Positions 27,799 through 34,993 of a stretch of 34,993 nt of DNA are shown in pieces. A program made the position numbers and the translations under genes. Below the pieces are notes generated by a model. The model was not told the origin of the DNA and did no database searches. It saw only the letters and a program-made list of their open reading frames with translations. The stretch spans positions 1-34,993 of the forward strand of contig ONHS01000019.1 in the NCBI GenBank assembly GCA_900317715.1. The letters run 5' to 3'. This DNA comes from an uncultured Bacteroidales bacterium. Its GTDB lineage: Bacteria > Bacteroidota > Bacteroidia > Bacteroidales > WCHB1-69. Position 1 is the first letter of the stretch. Every line of letters starts with the position of its first letter.

Positions 27799-28749
27799 TA
27801 AAATTTGCTCACATTCTTCGATGGTCGTGGCGCTCATCAACTGAATGCGACGCGGTTTGAAGTGCGGTACTGCACGGAAATATCCGGCGTATTGGGTGCG
27901 CATTTCCAGCACGGCGACACGCTCTCCCTTTGTTCTTTCATTTTCACGAAGATGTTGCAAAACGAGCTCCACTCGCTCCTCGTAGGTCGGCTCATGAAGC
28001 GGTCTTCCCGCCCTTAAATCCTTGATTTGTTGGAATATCCATGGATTTCCGATGGCAGCGCGCCCAATCATCACCGCATCTACGCCATAGCGTTTCTGGA
28101 AGGCGACCGCACGCTCGGCACTGTTGATATCCCCGTTCCCGATCACCGGGATGGTCATGCGCGGATTGTTCTTCACCTCACCGATAAGCGTCCAGTCGGC
28201 TTCGCCGCCGTACTGCTGCGCCCGCGTGCGCCCGTGAATCGCAATGGCCTGGATACCAACGTCCTGCAATCGCTCAGCCACCTCCACGATGGGTTTGTTC
28301 GAACTCTCCCACCCTAACCGCGTCTTCACAGTCACGGGCAATGCCACAGCTTTTACCACCGCTGCGGTCAGGGCCACCATCTTCGGAATGTCCTGCAAGA
28401 TGGCCGAACCCGCTCCCTTGCTGACAATCTTCTTGACCGGACAACCCCAGTTGATATCGATGAAATCAGGGTGGCTCTCTGCCGCGAATTGCGCCGCCGA
28501 CACCAAAGCCGCTTCGGTGCTTCCGAAGATCTGTACGCCGTAAGGACGCTCCTCTTCCGCAAAATCCATTTTGCGAATGCTCTTTTCTACCGCACGGGAG
28601 AGCGCATCCGACGAAACGAACTCCGAAATCAGCACATCCGCGCCATATTGCTTGCAGATACGCCGGAACGCTCCGTCCGTCACCCCCTCCATCGGGGCCA
28701 AATAGACAGGGAACTCAAATGGTTTTAAAAGCTCTTTTATTGTCAACAT
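27790..28749 (-). CDS. dusB: tRNA dihydrouridine synthase (DusB type)
   Basis: 319 residues, normal for the family. LAPMEGVTDGAFRRIC at about 17-32 begins the FMN-binding TIM barrel. INWGCPVKKIVSKGAGSAIL holds the active-site cysteine C103. VKTRLGW, AIHGRTRAQQYGGEADW, IPVIGNGDI and VDAVMIGRAAIGNPWIF complete the signature. The enzyme reduces specific uridines in tRNA to dihydrouridine with NADPH and FMN. DusB is the closest match, but subfamily assignment without alignment is moderate. A -7 box (28767-28760) places the transcript start only a few bases before the ATG at 28749, so the mRNA may be nearly leaderless. Confidence 0.92.
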   Translation of the reverse strand: MLTIKELLKPFEFPVYLAPMEGVTDGAFRRICKQYGADVLISEFVSSDALSRAVEKSIRKMDFAEEERPYGVQIFGSTEAALVSAAQFAAESHPDFIDINWGCPVKKIVSKGAGSAILQDIPKMVALTAAVVKAVALPVTVKTRLGWESSNKPIVEVAERLQDVGIQAIAIHGRTRAQQYGGEADWTLIGEVKNNPRMTIPVIGNGDINSAERAVAFQKRYGVDAVMIGRAAIGNPWIFQQIKDLRAGRPLHEPTYEERVELVLQHLRENERTKGERVAVLEMRTQYAGYFRAVPHFKPRRIQLMSATTIEECEQILRG

Positions 28750-28759
28750 TTTCGGGCTG

Positions 28760-28782
28760 CAAAGATAATTTTTTTATTTTTG
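28760..28782. promoter_or_regulatory. Back-to-back -7 boxes of dusB and the coiled-coil/folD operon
   Basis: TATCTTTG on the minus strand (28767-28760) and TATTTTTG on the plus strand (28775-28782) both match TAnnTTTG exactly and are only 7 bp apart. They lie in the 73-bp gap between divergent starts at 28749 and 28823. Assignment rests on consensus and position. Confidence 0.65.
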
Positions 28783-28822
28783 CCGTCTGGAAATTATCAT
28801 ATCAAAAAAAATATTGTTCATT

Positions 28823-29641
28823 ATGAAAAAAATTGCAACATTTCTGGTTCTCGTATGTGCAGTATGCACACTTTCAGCACAAAAAGCGAGTGAAACGGTT
28901 ATCATGTTTGGTAAAGAACAACTCCACGGTTTCACCATAAACATTGACAACACAGCCGCTAACATCATCGACGACGCCATCGCCTACAAATTAGAAAGCC
29001 AATACGGCTTGAAAGGCTCTAAAAAGAAAGGTTTTCATGTCTATGAAAACCAAAAATGCATTGCCTTCGGCGAAGCTCGTTATGACATCTATTATACCAC
29101 CAACGAGGTAGGCAAGAAAAACAACAAAAGCACGCAAGTGACACTCGTGGTTACCACCGGCAACATGAACTGTGTCACTTTCTCCAATGACCCACGCACT
29201 TCTCGCAACATCGTGACGTTCATGGAAGGACTGCCTAACGATGTGGAAGCCTACAAAACCAAGCTCCGCATTGAAACACTCAAAAACGACCTGGCAAACC
29301 TTGAAAAAGAACGTCAAGGATTGGAAAAAGACAAACAAAAAGTGCTTGACAAAATCGAAAGCACCAATAGCGAAATCACAAGAGTAACTAGTGAAATAGA
29401 GAAAAAGACCAGCGATTTGGAAACAATGAAAGGGCAGTACAGCCAAAACCACGATGAGGCTTTGGCCGGACAGATTTCCGCCGCAGAGAAAGAGAAGCTG
29501 AATCTTCAGAAATCCCAGACCAACCTGCAGAAATCACTGCTCAACTTGAACAACGATCTCGCCAAGATCACCTCCAAGCTGGAAACCAATGCCAGAACTA
29601 CTGAAGAGAAGAAAGCAGAACTGGAAACATTGCAAAAATAA
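28823..29641 (+). CDS. Secreted or periplasmic coiled-coil protein of unknown function
   Basis: 272 residues from ATG 28823; a TTG at 28814 would add three residues ahead of the signal peptide and is rejected. MKKIATFLVLVCAVCTLSAQ is the signal peptide. Residues 21-140 form a mixed globular region with a KKKGFHVYENQKCIAFGEARY segment that probably folds as beta strands. From about 145 to the end it is a long K/E/L-rich coiled coil (LANLEKERQGLEKDKQKVLD, ETMKGQYSQN, LNLNNDLAKITSKLE). The family is not recognised. It precedes folD by 6 nt and must share its transcript, although no functional link to folate metabolism is apparent; an envelope structural role is a guess. Confidence 0.85.
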   Translation: MKKIATFLVLVCAVCTLSAQKASETVIMFGKEQLHGFTINIDNTAANIIDDAIAYKLESQYGLKGSKKKGFHVYENQKCIAFGEARYDIYYTTNEVGKKNNKSTQVTLVVTTGNMNCVTFSNDPRTSRNIVTFMEGLPNDVEAYKTKLRIETLKNDLANLEKERQGLEKDKQKVLDKIESTNSEITRVTSEIEKKTSDLETMKGQYSQNHDEALAGQISAAEKEKLNLQKSQTNLQKSLLNLNNDLAKITSKLETNARTTEEKKAELETLQK

Positions 29642-29647
29642 GGTACT

Positions 29648-30520
29648 ATGGCAACCATCATCGACGGCAAAATGATTTCCGACACCATCAAGACGGAAAT
29701 TGCCATGCAAGTTAAAGAGTTGTTAGATAAAGGTTTGCGTGCACCCCATCTCGCAGTGGTCATCGCAGGTGACGACGGCGCAGCACTGAGCTACGTCGCC
29801 AGCATCGAGAAGCAGTGCAAAGGCGTGGGCTTCATCTCCTCTGTCTATCATCTCTCTGCCAACACCACCGAAGAGGAATTCCTCTCCACCATCGACTTCC
29901 TCAACCAAGACGATGAAATCGACGGCTACATCATCCAGATGCCGCTGCCGAAACAGGTCTCCATCGACAAAGTGACGGCGCACGTGAGCCCCCAGAAGGA
30001 CATGGACTGCTTCCATCCCGAGAACATGGGCAACCTGCTGCTCGGCAAAGAGTGCTACCTGCCAGCCACTCCGCACGGTGTCATCGAACTGATCCAACGC
30101 AGCAATATCGAAACGAAAGGCAAAAACTGCGTCATCGTGGGTCGCAGCAATATCGTTGGTAAACCATTGGCAATGTTGATGTTACAAAAGAGCATCAACG
30201 CTACGGTCACCGTTTGCCACAGCCATACCAAAGATTTGAAGAAGGTGTGTAAAAACGCTGACATTCTCATCGTGGCCATCGGTCAACCCGAGATGATCAC
30301 CGCCGATTATGTGAAGGAGGGCGCTACCGTCATTGACGTGGGCATCCACCGCCTCGACGCGCCCGAACTGCCCAAAGGCTACCGCCTCTGTGGCGACGTG
30401 CTCTTCGACGAGGTCTCCAAAAAATGCGGTGCCATCACGCCAACTCCTGGCGGCACCGGTTCCATGACCACCGCCTGCCTCCTGCAAAACACGCTGACAG
30501 CGCGTATGAAAAAGATGTGA
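29648..30520 (+). CDS. folD: FolD bifunctional methylene-THF dehydrogenase/cyclohydrolase, divergent
   Basis: 290 residues with full-length FolD architecture. Family landmarks are YVASIEKQCKGVGF at 49-62, IIQMPLPKQV at 95-104, PQKDMDCFHPENMGNLL near 115-131, then CVIVGRSNIVGKPLAMLML (NADP-binding fold), HSHTKDL, VIDVGIHR, GDVLFDEV and TPTPGGTGSMTTACLLQNT. It interconverts methylene-THF, methenyl-THF and 10-formyl-THF in the cytosol. The position of the catalytic lysine of E. coli FolD (K54 in YVASK) is occupied here by I53; K55, which aligns with E. coli K56, is kept, as are Q97 and D120. PATP replaces the usual PCTP and PGGTGSMT replaces PGGVGPMT. It is second in an operon with the coiled-coil gene. 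Identity as a FolD homologue is secure; full cyclohydrolase activity is not. Confidence 0.9.
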   Translation: MATIIDGKMISDTIKTEIAMQVKELLDKGLRAPHLAVVIAGDDGAALSYVASIEKQCKGVGFISSVYHLSANTTEEEFLSTIDFLNQDDEIDGYIIQMPLPKQVSIDKVTAHVSPQKDMDCFHPENMGNLLLGKECYLPATPHGVIELIQRSNIETKGKNCVIVGRSNIVGKPLAMLMLQKSINATVTVCHSHTKDLKKVCKNADILIVAIGQPEMITADYVKEGATVIDVGIHRLDAPELPKGYRLCGDVLFDEVSKKCGAITPTPGGTGSMTTACLLQNTLTARMKKM

Positions 30521-30535
30521 TGTTCTATCCTCTAT

Positions 30536-30560
30536 TGAACTTTGACTTTGACTTTGACCC
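30536..30560 (+). repeat. TGA-bearing array on the folD side of the convergent gap
   Basis: Plus-strand units TGAACTT, TGACTT (twice) and TGACCC start 15 nt after the TGA stop of folD (30518-30520). They end where the array switches to units whose TGA lies on the minus strand. Confidence 0.8.
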
Positions 30561-30649
30561 TCAACCCTCAACCTTCAACCCTCAACCTTCAACCCTCAAC
30601 CTTCAACCCTCAACCTTCAACCCTCAACCTTCAACTCTCAACCCTCTCA
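30557..30649 (-). repeat. 13-unit TGA heptamer array after the addB stop codon
   Basis: From the TGA stop (30649-30647) on the minus strand, a 9-bp first unit is followed by twelve 7-bp units all starting with TGA. TGAAGGT and TGAGGGT alternate five times, giving a 14-bp higher-order period. Translating the plus strand gives an artefactual NPQPSTL-type repeat peptide. Confidence 0.93.
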
Positions 30650-33565
30650 ACTACTCACTGTCTGCCTTCCACACAAATGGACAAAATCACAATTCCGACA
30701 CACCTTCTCGTCGTCGGTCTGCGTGAAAGGAGTGCGGTCGTCGAAGATTTGGCAGAATAGCAGATTCAGCTCTTCTTTGAGCAAAGTTTTATAAGTCAAG
30801 ATATTATAATCATTCAAGATACTACCCGGCAGCATGTATGCCGGGTTTTTCTTATTGATCTCGCGCGTGCTGATGATACCCGCCTGAATACCAGGCGTTT
30901 GTCCGTGTGTCAGATGATCGTACATCAAGGCATACATCACCAACTGGAACAACTTGTCATGGTTGACATCGGTGAAAATGGTTTTAATGGCCGCGCGTTG
31001 CACCTCTTCTTCGCCTTCCGTGCCACTTTTCACCTTGATTTTCAGCTTTCCTTCCTCCACCTTGCCGGTCTTGTAGTCCAAAATCTGCACTTCCGCCCCG
31101 TTTTTCTGCACACGGTCCAAACTGCCCACCAACCGAACGGGGAAGGAAGGCCGCCCGTCTATCGGGGTCACTCCATAATCCCGAATATCCACCGGCATCT
31201 CATTGGCTATCACCTTCCAAGGAAGTGTAACCAACTCTGTCTGAGCCATTTCCAAATATTGGCAAACCGTTTCGTCGATGATTTTCCGATTGATGCGCCA
31301 AGCCCCCTGATTCAACGCTTCATCGGTGAGCGACTCGCGACCCTGGAGCTTACGTATTTCCTGACATACCAACTCATCACAGTGGTCTATAAAATGCTGT
31401 AAAATAGCACTATACCGACTCGTATCATCCTCTTTGGCAATAACATCGAAAGCAAGCTTATAGATGCCGTGAATGACCGTACCCAACTCGTACGCTTCGA
31501 GATTATCGGTCAGCGCCTGCGGTTCTCGAATCTTAATCAGATGCTGAAAATAGAACTGCAGCGGACAACGGATGTACGACTGCAAAGAAGACGCAGAAAA
31601 GGCATATTGATGGAGTTTTTGCATGATTTCAGCCGTTTTGGGCATGGAAACGGGCTCTCGAACGGACAAATCGAGCTCAAAATCCAACGCTTCATGTTCA
31701 ATTTGAATCGTTTCCTCCAACGACTGCGCTTTCACCTCATACTCCAACTGTGAAATGAACCGACTCTTTTCCGCCAAATTCACATCCGAAGCACTGTTAT
31801 AGATAAGCGTCACATCCTCAGCACGTTGCAAAAGTCTGAAGAAGTGATACGCATAAACTTGATCCTGATAAAGGTAATTGGGCAAGGCCTCCTCGCCATC
31901 AAACTTGTACTTGAAATCGAAGGGGAGCAACGAGTCGTAGGTGATGCCCTTGGGCAGAAGCCCCTCGTTCACCGAAATCATGATGATGTTCTTGAAATCC
32001 ATCATGCGCGTTTCCAGAAGTCCCATCACCTGCAATCCCTTGTCCGGATCGCCCGGCATCGCGATGGAAATCTCCCCGAGTGCCTTCGTGACGGAATACT
32101 TCGCGAAGGGAAAATCCACCACCTCTTCCGCCGCAAAATAAGTATCAAAAAGTAACTGTGTATCTGTAAGTTTCTTCTCTACTTCCTGCCACAACTGCTG
32201 ATAAATCTTCACTTCGGTCAAACAGGCTGCACACTGACAAAAATGTCGTAACACCCTTGGGAAGTAACGACCGATTTCCGTCTTCTTGCAATTCTCAAAG
32301 TACTCCTTTTGAGGAAGTTGCGAGTAACGCATCACCGTTGTGAAAAATGATGAAGAGGGATCTTCGGTACGAAGCAGTTCGTGGTTGGAGAGGCGCTGTA
32401 CCTGCTCCCCGCTGAAAGAGAGTTCCGCTGCTTCGTCAGCCGTAAGGGAAAACGCTGACTCATAAACCGCGATCACCTGCATTATCAGTGACCAGACGGG
32501 CGTAGCGTTGAACGGGAAGCCCATGGTAGCGTTAATTTTCACTTTATCAGGACGATACGCCGCTAAAAACGGAAACAGCAGATTCTCATCGCACAGCACC
32601 ACCGCCGTATCTGACATATCCACAATCGATTCTTTATCTGTCAGTTGCGCCGTTTTTTCTTTTTGAATGCGCTCCACCTCGCGAATCGCGCAGTAAATCT
32701 GCCGCATATTTTTGGAAGTGGAAACAATCTTCACCTTTTTGGGTATTGATGCAAAATTGTCCTCGTAAAAGGTCAATGCTTTGGGGTTGATGTTCAGTTG
32801 CTTGCAGTCGCGCTGGATGAAGAAGGCAGGTTCCCTTTGTTGACGGGCATTTTTCGTGTGCTCTTCCATCTGGCAATAGAAAGGATCCACGTCAAAATAG
32901 ACTTCCGTTTGGAAATGTTCCTGGAAATAGCGGATAATGCGCAGTTCTGCTGGCGATAGGGCGTAGAATCCTGCGAAAATCAGTCGTTTGAAAGGCACTT
33001 TTTGCGCGTACGAGGCCATATTCTCCACACAATCGCGGTAAATCATGCCTTCGTATGCCTCACCGTTTTGGTGCAACAAATCTTTCAAATGGCCGAAAAT
33101 ATCCGCAAGCAACTCATTGAAAAACAGCTTTTCTCGATCCGTCTCGGAAAGTTCATCCTTTCCAAACGAAATCTCGAAGTGCGCAGCCTTGGCCGACTCG
33201 CGCAGAATCGCCGGCACGTCTTGCAGCTGCATGTCCATGTCACTGATGTCCTTCAGGAAGGCGGTGCCCCAGGAGAGCAACTGATGCAATTCGAAACGAG
33301 AACCCAGATAACCGCGCGTCACAGTACGTAAACGGAGCAGCTGCGTGACAGGGTCGATGACCTTGAGCGGTGAGAGCCACGCCACGAACTCCTCCATCGG
33401 GAAAATCTGCGGCGCAAACATCGGTTGCCGCCCGTTCCGTTCGGAAAGACCCTGCAACAGATACCGCTGCGCACGCCTGTTCGGCAAAATCACCGCCACA
33501 TCGTGCAACGGAACGCTTCCATCGCCCAAAATTTTCCCAATAATCTTCGAAAGAAATCCTGACAT
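30647..33565 (-). CDS. addB: AddB-like PD-(D/E)XK nuclease of a helicase-nuclease repair complex
   Basis: 972 residues. The N-terminal two thirds resemble an inactive helicase fold; VAVILPNRRAQRYLL replaces the opening motif, and no GxGxGKT Walker A is present, as is usual for the Bacteroidota form. The C-terminal nuclease begins near residue 655 (ASSLQSYIRCPLQFYFQH) with ELGTVIHGIY, GSLDRV near 813 and ILDYKTGK near 828, which supply the catalytic D...D-x-K residues. Four cysteines, one in YIRCPL (about 669) and three in CRNCDFVHLC (about 955, 958, 964), match the AddB iron-sulfur staple. The family processes double-strand breaks with an AddA/UvrD-like partner, which is not in this window. 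Start ATG 33565. The gene symbol is by family resemblance. Confidence 0.85.
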   Translation of the reverse strand: MSGFLSKIIGKILGDGSVPLHDVAVILPNRRAQRYLLQGLSERNGRQPMFAPQIFPMEEFVAWLSPLKVIDPVTQLLRLRTVTRGYLGSRFELHQLLSWGTAFLKDISDMDMQLQDVPAILRESAKAAHFEISFGKDELSETDREKLFFNELLADIFGHLKDLLHQNGEAYEGMIYRDCVENMASYAQKVPFKRLIFAGFYALSPAELRIIRYFQEHFQTEVYFDVDPFYCQMEEHTKNARQQREPAFFIQRDCKQLNINPKALTFYEDNFASIPKKVKIVSTSKNMRQIYCAIREVERIQKEKTAQLTDKESIVDMSDTAVVLCDENLLFPFLAAYRPDKVKINATMGFPFNATPVWSLIMQVIAVYESAFSLTADEAAELSFSGEQVQRLSNHELLRTEDPSSSFFTTVMRYSQLPQKEYFENCKKTEIGRYFPRVLRHFCQCAACLTEVKIYQQLWQEVEKKLTDTQLLFDTYFAAEEVVDFPFAKYSVTKALGEISIAMPGDPDKGLQVMGLLETRMMDFKNIIMISVNEGLLPKGITYDSLLPFDFKYKFDGEEALPNYLYQDQVYAYHFFRLLQRAEDVTLIYNSASDVNLAEKSRFISQLEYEVKAQSLEETIQIEHEALDFELDLSVREPVSMPKTAEIMQKLHQYAFSASSLQSYIRCPLQFYFQHLIKIREPQALTDNLEAYELGTVIHGIYKLAFDVIAKEDDTSRYSAILQHFIDHCDELVCQEIRKLQGRESLTDEALNQGAWRINRKIIDETVCQYLEMAQTELVTLPWKVIANEMPVDIRDYGVTPIDGRPSFPVRLVGSLDRVQKNGAEVQILDYKTGKVEEGKLKIKVKSGTEGEEEVQRAAIKTIFTDVNHDKLFQLVMYALMYDHLTHGQTPGIQAGIISTREINKKNPAYMLPGSILNDYNILTYKTLLKEELNLLFCQIFDDRTPFTQTDDEKVCRNCDFVHLCGRQTVSS

Positions 33566-33697
33566 TCTTGTTTTTCTGTTGGTGAGCTTCGTTGTTGGTT
33601 ACTTTGTGTTAGTTATTTCATGTTAGTTAGCCTTCGGCTGTCGGTTGGTTACATTGTTGGTTGCTGTGCTGTTGGCACCTCCATCCTTAACCGTGTA
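33566..33697. other. Leader region upstream of addB-like gene, nothing definite
   Basis: This 132-bp stretch contains scattered GTTAGTT and TTGGTT words and a small AGCC/GGCT hairpin. No exact TAnnTTTG box was found on the minus strand. A promoter for the addB-like gene is expected here or within the adjacent array but cannot be pointed to. Confidence 0.4.
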
Positions 33698-33868
33698 ACC
33701 GTATAACCCTATACCCTAAACTCTAAACCCTAAACCATAAACCCTAAACCTTAAACCTTAAACCCTAAACCCTAAACCCTAAACCCTAAACTCTAAACCA
33801 TAACCTATCCCTACACCTATTGCCTATCGCCTATTCCCTGTTGCCTATTCCCTATTCCCTACTCCCTA
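33698..33868 (-). repeat. Longest stop-anchored array: about 25 TAG-bearing heptamers after ung
   Basis: From the ung TAG stop (33868-33866) on the minus strand, TAGGGAG is followed by TAGGGAA-type units, then two 6-bp units, a 12-bp interval, and from 33795 a run of TAGGGTT, TAAGGTT and TAGAGTT units to about 33698. The ung stop codon itself is the first three bases of unit one and the step to the next TAG is 7. Confidence 0.93.
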
Positions 33869-34546
33869 CAACTGCCAATTCACCGGTTCCTTCCCCAGCG
33901 ACACCAAAATCTCGTTCGTTTTCGAAAAATGGTGACAGCCGAAGAAACCGCGAGAGGCGGAAAGCGGGGATGGATGCGGTGCGGTAAGGATATAATGTTT
34001 CGTTGTATCTATAAGTCTCTGTTTTTCAATAGCATAATTACCCCAAAGCAGGAAGACGAGTCCTTCGCGCTGTTCCGAAAGCCGTTGGATGGCACAGTCG
34101 GTGAAGGTCTCCCAGCCGTGACGCTGGTGCGAGCCCGCCTGATGCGCACGCACGGTGAGCGTCGCGTTGAGCAGCAGCACCCCCTGGTTCGCCCACGACT
34201 GCAGATTACCACTCGCAGGAATCCGGAAGCCCACGTCCGTACTCAGCTCCTTGAAGATGTTCTGCAACGACTTGGGAATCGGCACACCATCCTGCACCGA
34301 AAAGCACAACCCATGCGCCTGTCCTTCCCCATGGTACGGATCCTGCCCGATAATCACCACCTTCACCTTGTCAAACGGCGTGGAATTGAACGCGTTGAAG
34401 ATCTTCGGTCCCGGCGGAAACACCTGATAATGCTTCTTCTCCTCCACCAAAAACGCCTTCAACTCCGCGAAATACGGAGCTTGGAATTGGTCCCACAACA
34501 CCCGCTTCCAGGAGGGCTCGATAGTAGGATTAATTGGTACTTGCAT
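33866..34546 (-). CDS. ung: Uracil-DNA glycosylase, family 1
   Basis: 226 residues, the usual length. VVIIGQDPYHGEGQAHGLCF at about 63-82 carries the water-activating aspartate in GQDPYH; GVLLLNATLTVR follows; VFLLWGNYAIEK and APHPSPLSASRGFFGCHHF near 187-206 hold the catalytic histidine and the DNA-intercalation loop. The enzyme removes uracil from DNA to start base-excision repair. Start ATG 34546 fits the alignment, with no plausible upstream alternative. It lies downstream of purH on the same strand with an 84-bp gap containing a strong palindrome, so co-transcription is doubtful. Confidence 0.96.
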   Translation of the reverse strand: MQVPINPTIEPSWKRVLWDQFQAPYFAELKAFLVEEKKHYQVFPPGPKIFNAFNSTPFDKVKVVIIGQDPYHGEGQAHGLCFSVQDGVPIPKSLQNIFKELSTDVGFRIPASGNLQSWANQGVLLLNATLTVRAHQAGSHQRHGWETFTDCAIQRLSEQREGLVFLLWGNYAIEKQRLIDTTKHYILTAPHPSPLSASRGFFGCHHFSKTNEILVSLGKEPVNWQL

Positions 34547-34563
34547 ATTTGTATATTATTGAA

Positions 34564-34633
34564 TGACTTTGACCCTGAACATTGAACTTTGACTTTGACC
34601 GGTCAAAGTTCAATGTTCAAAGTTCAATGTTCA
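34564..34633. repeat. Fold-back TGA heptamer array between purH and ung
   Basis: From the purH TGA stop (34633-34631) on the minus strand, TGAACAT and TGAACTT alternate for four units, then polarity inverts. Arms 34577-34593 and 34602-34618 are perfect 17-bp reverse complements around an 8-nt loop. CTTTGACCGGTCAAAG (34593-34608) is also a perfect palindrome. The transcript can form a long hairpin, possibly a terminator, though no T run follows. Confidence 0.88.
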
Positions 34634-34993
34634 ATGCTTAAAGTGCCTTACTCCCGTAAACACCATCGCAATTCCCGCCTCGTTGCAGGCTTTGATCGAG
34701 TCTTCGTCGCGGACGCTGCCGCCGGGTTGGATGATGGCGGTCACGCCGTACTCTTTCGCCATCTTCACCACGTCGTCGAAGGGGAAGAAAGCGTCGCTGG
34801 CGAGACAAAGATTGGCGGTAAGTCCCTTTTCTTTAGCTTCTTCCAAGGCGATATGCGCGGCACCCACACGGTTCATCTGACCCGCGCCAATACCCGCGAT
34901 ACGTCCGTCGCAAGCCACTGTGATGGCGTTGGAACGCACATGCTTGCAGATGGTCATCGCTAACTTCAAGTTTTCCATCTCTTCAGCGGTCGG
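34631..34993 (-). CDS. purH: PurH C-terminal part (AICAR formyltransferase/IMP cyclohydrolase), 5' end outside window
   Basis: 120 codons are visible and the frame is open at the right edge; an internal Met at 34978 is not the start. [64 protein letters not shown] and [12 protein letters not shown] are the classic C-terminal signature of the AICAR transformylase domain. It catalyses formyl transfer from 10-formyl-THF in the last steps of purine synthesis, which draws on the product of folD in this window. The protein ends, as is usual in the family, on the histidine after HFK or HFR. Confidence 0.96.
   Translation of the reverse strand, partial: PTAEEMENLKLAMTICKHVRSNAITVACDGRIAGIGAGQMNRVGAAHIALEEAKEKGLTANLCLASDAFFPFDDVVKMAKEYGVTAIIQPGGSVRDEDSIKACNEAGIAMVFTGVRHFKH

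Noticed and set aside
27591..27812. Minus-strand 73-codon frame between dusB and the giant gene
   Set aside because: It lies in an AT-rich leader, overlaps the dusB end and shows no family features.
30424..30760. Open frames encoding a QPSTLNP-type repeat peptide
   Set aside because: They are translations of the intergenic heptamer array and overlap the ends of folD and addB.
33698..33868. Telomere-like CCCTAAA repeats suggesting a linear replicon end or eukaryotic contamination
   Set aside because: The tract is degenerate, lies between two intact bacterial genes and follows the same stop-anchored pattern as arrays with unrelated units.

Overview
The window looks like chromosomal DNA from a member of the Bacteroidales (phylum Bacteroidota), probably uncultured. 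The evidence is type IX secretion sorting domains (one type A, one type B), PKD, GEVED, SprB-like and CARDB-like surface modules, TAnnTTTG-type -7 promoter boxes, an AddB-like protein without a Walker A motif, a NamZ/DUF1343 muramidase and a fused 1411-residue acyl-CoA dehydratase activase. No rRNA, tRNA, CRISPR, transposase or phage gene was recognised.

Layout. Positions 1-7519 (minus) hold three secreted proteins built from a DUF1566/Lcl_C-like module plus Ig-like, Cys-containing and SprB-like repeats; the first-listed runs off the left edge. A divergent promoter region with a 22-bp palindrome separates them from a TetR regulator and the activase (7671-12593, plus). Next comes a minus-strand pair, a 151-residue secreted protein followed by a T9SS type B protein (12799-16127). 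NamZ (16370-17590) and a giant T9SS type A protein of 3310 residues (17647-27579) follow, both minus. The right part is housekeeping: dusB (minus), a secreted coiled-coil protein and folD (plus, operon), then addB-like, ung and the 3' end of purH (all minus).

The most unusual feature lies between the genes. Nine gene ends are followed by tandem arrays of 7-bp (sometimes 6-bp) units that carry TGA, TAA or TAG on the coding strand. In eight of nine cases the unit's trinucleotide is of the same kind as the gene's own stop codon. In five cases the stop codon is exactly the first unit of the array. Because 7 leaves remainder 1 on division by 3, such arrays put a stop in all three frames within 21 nt. 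At the convergent folD/addB junction the array switches strand so that each gene reads its own TGA units. Ends lacking an array mostly have a hairpin terminator or are inside an operon. The units differ between loci, so this is not one dispersed repeat but a recurring design or mutational process anchored on stop codons.

Working together: the surface proteins and NamZ suggest envelope and extracellular functions exported by the Sec and type IX systems. The TetR-activase pair looks like a self-contained regulated locus. The right-hand genes serve DNA repair, tRNA modification, one-carbon metabolism and purine synthesis.
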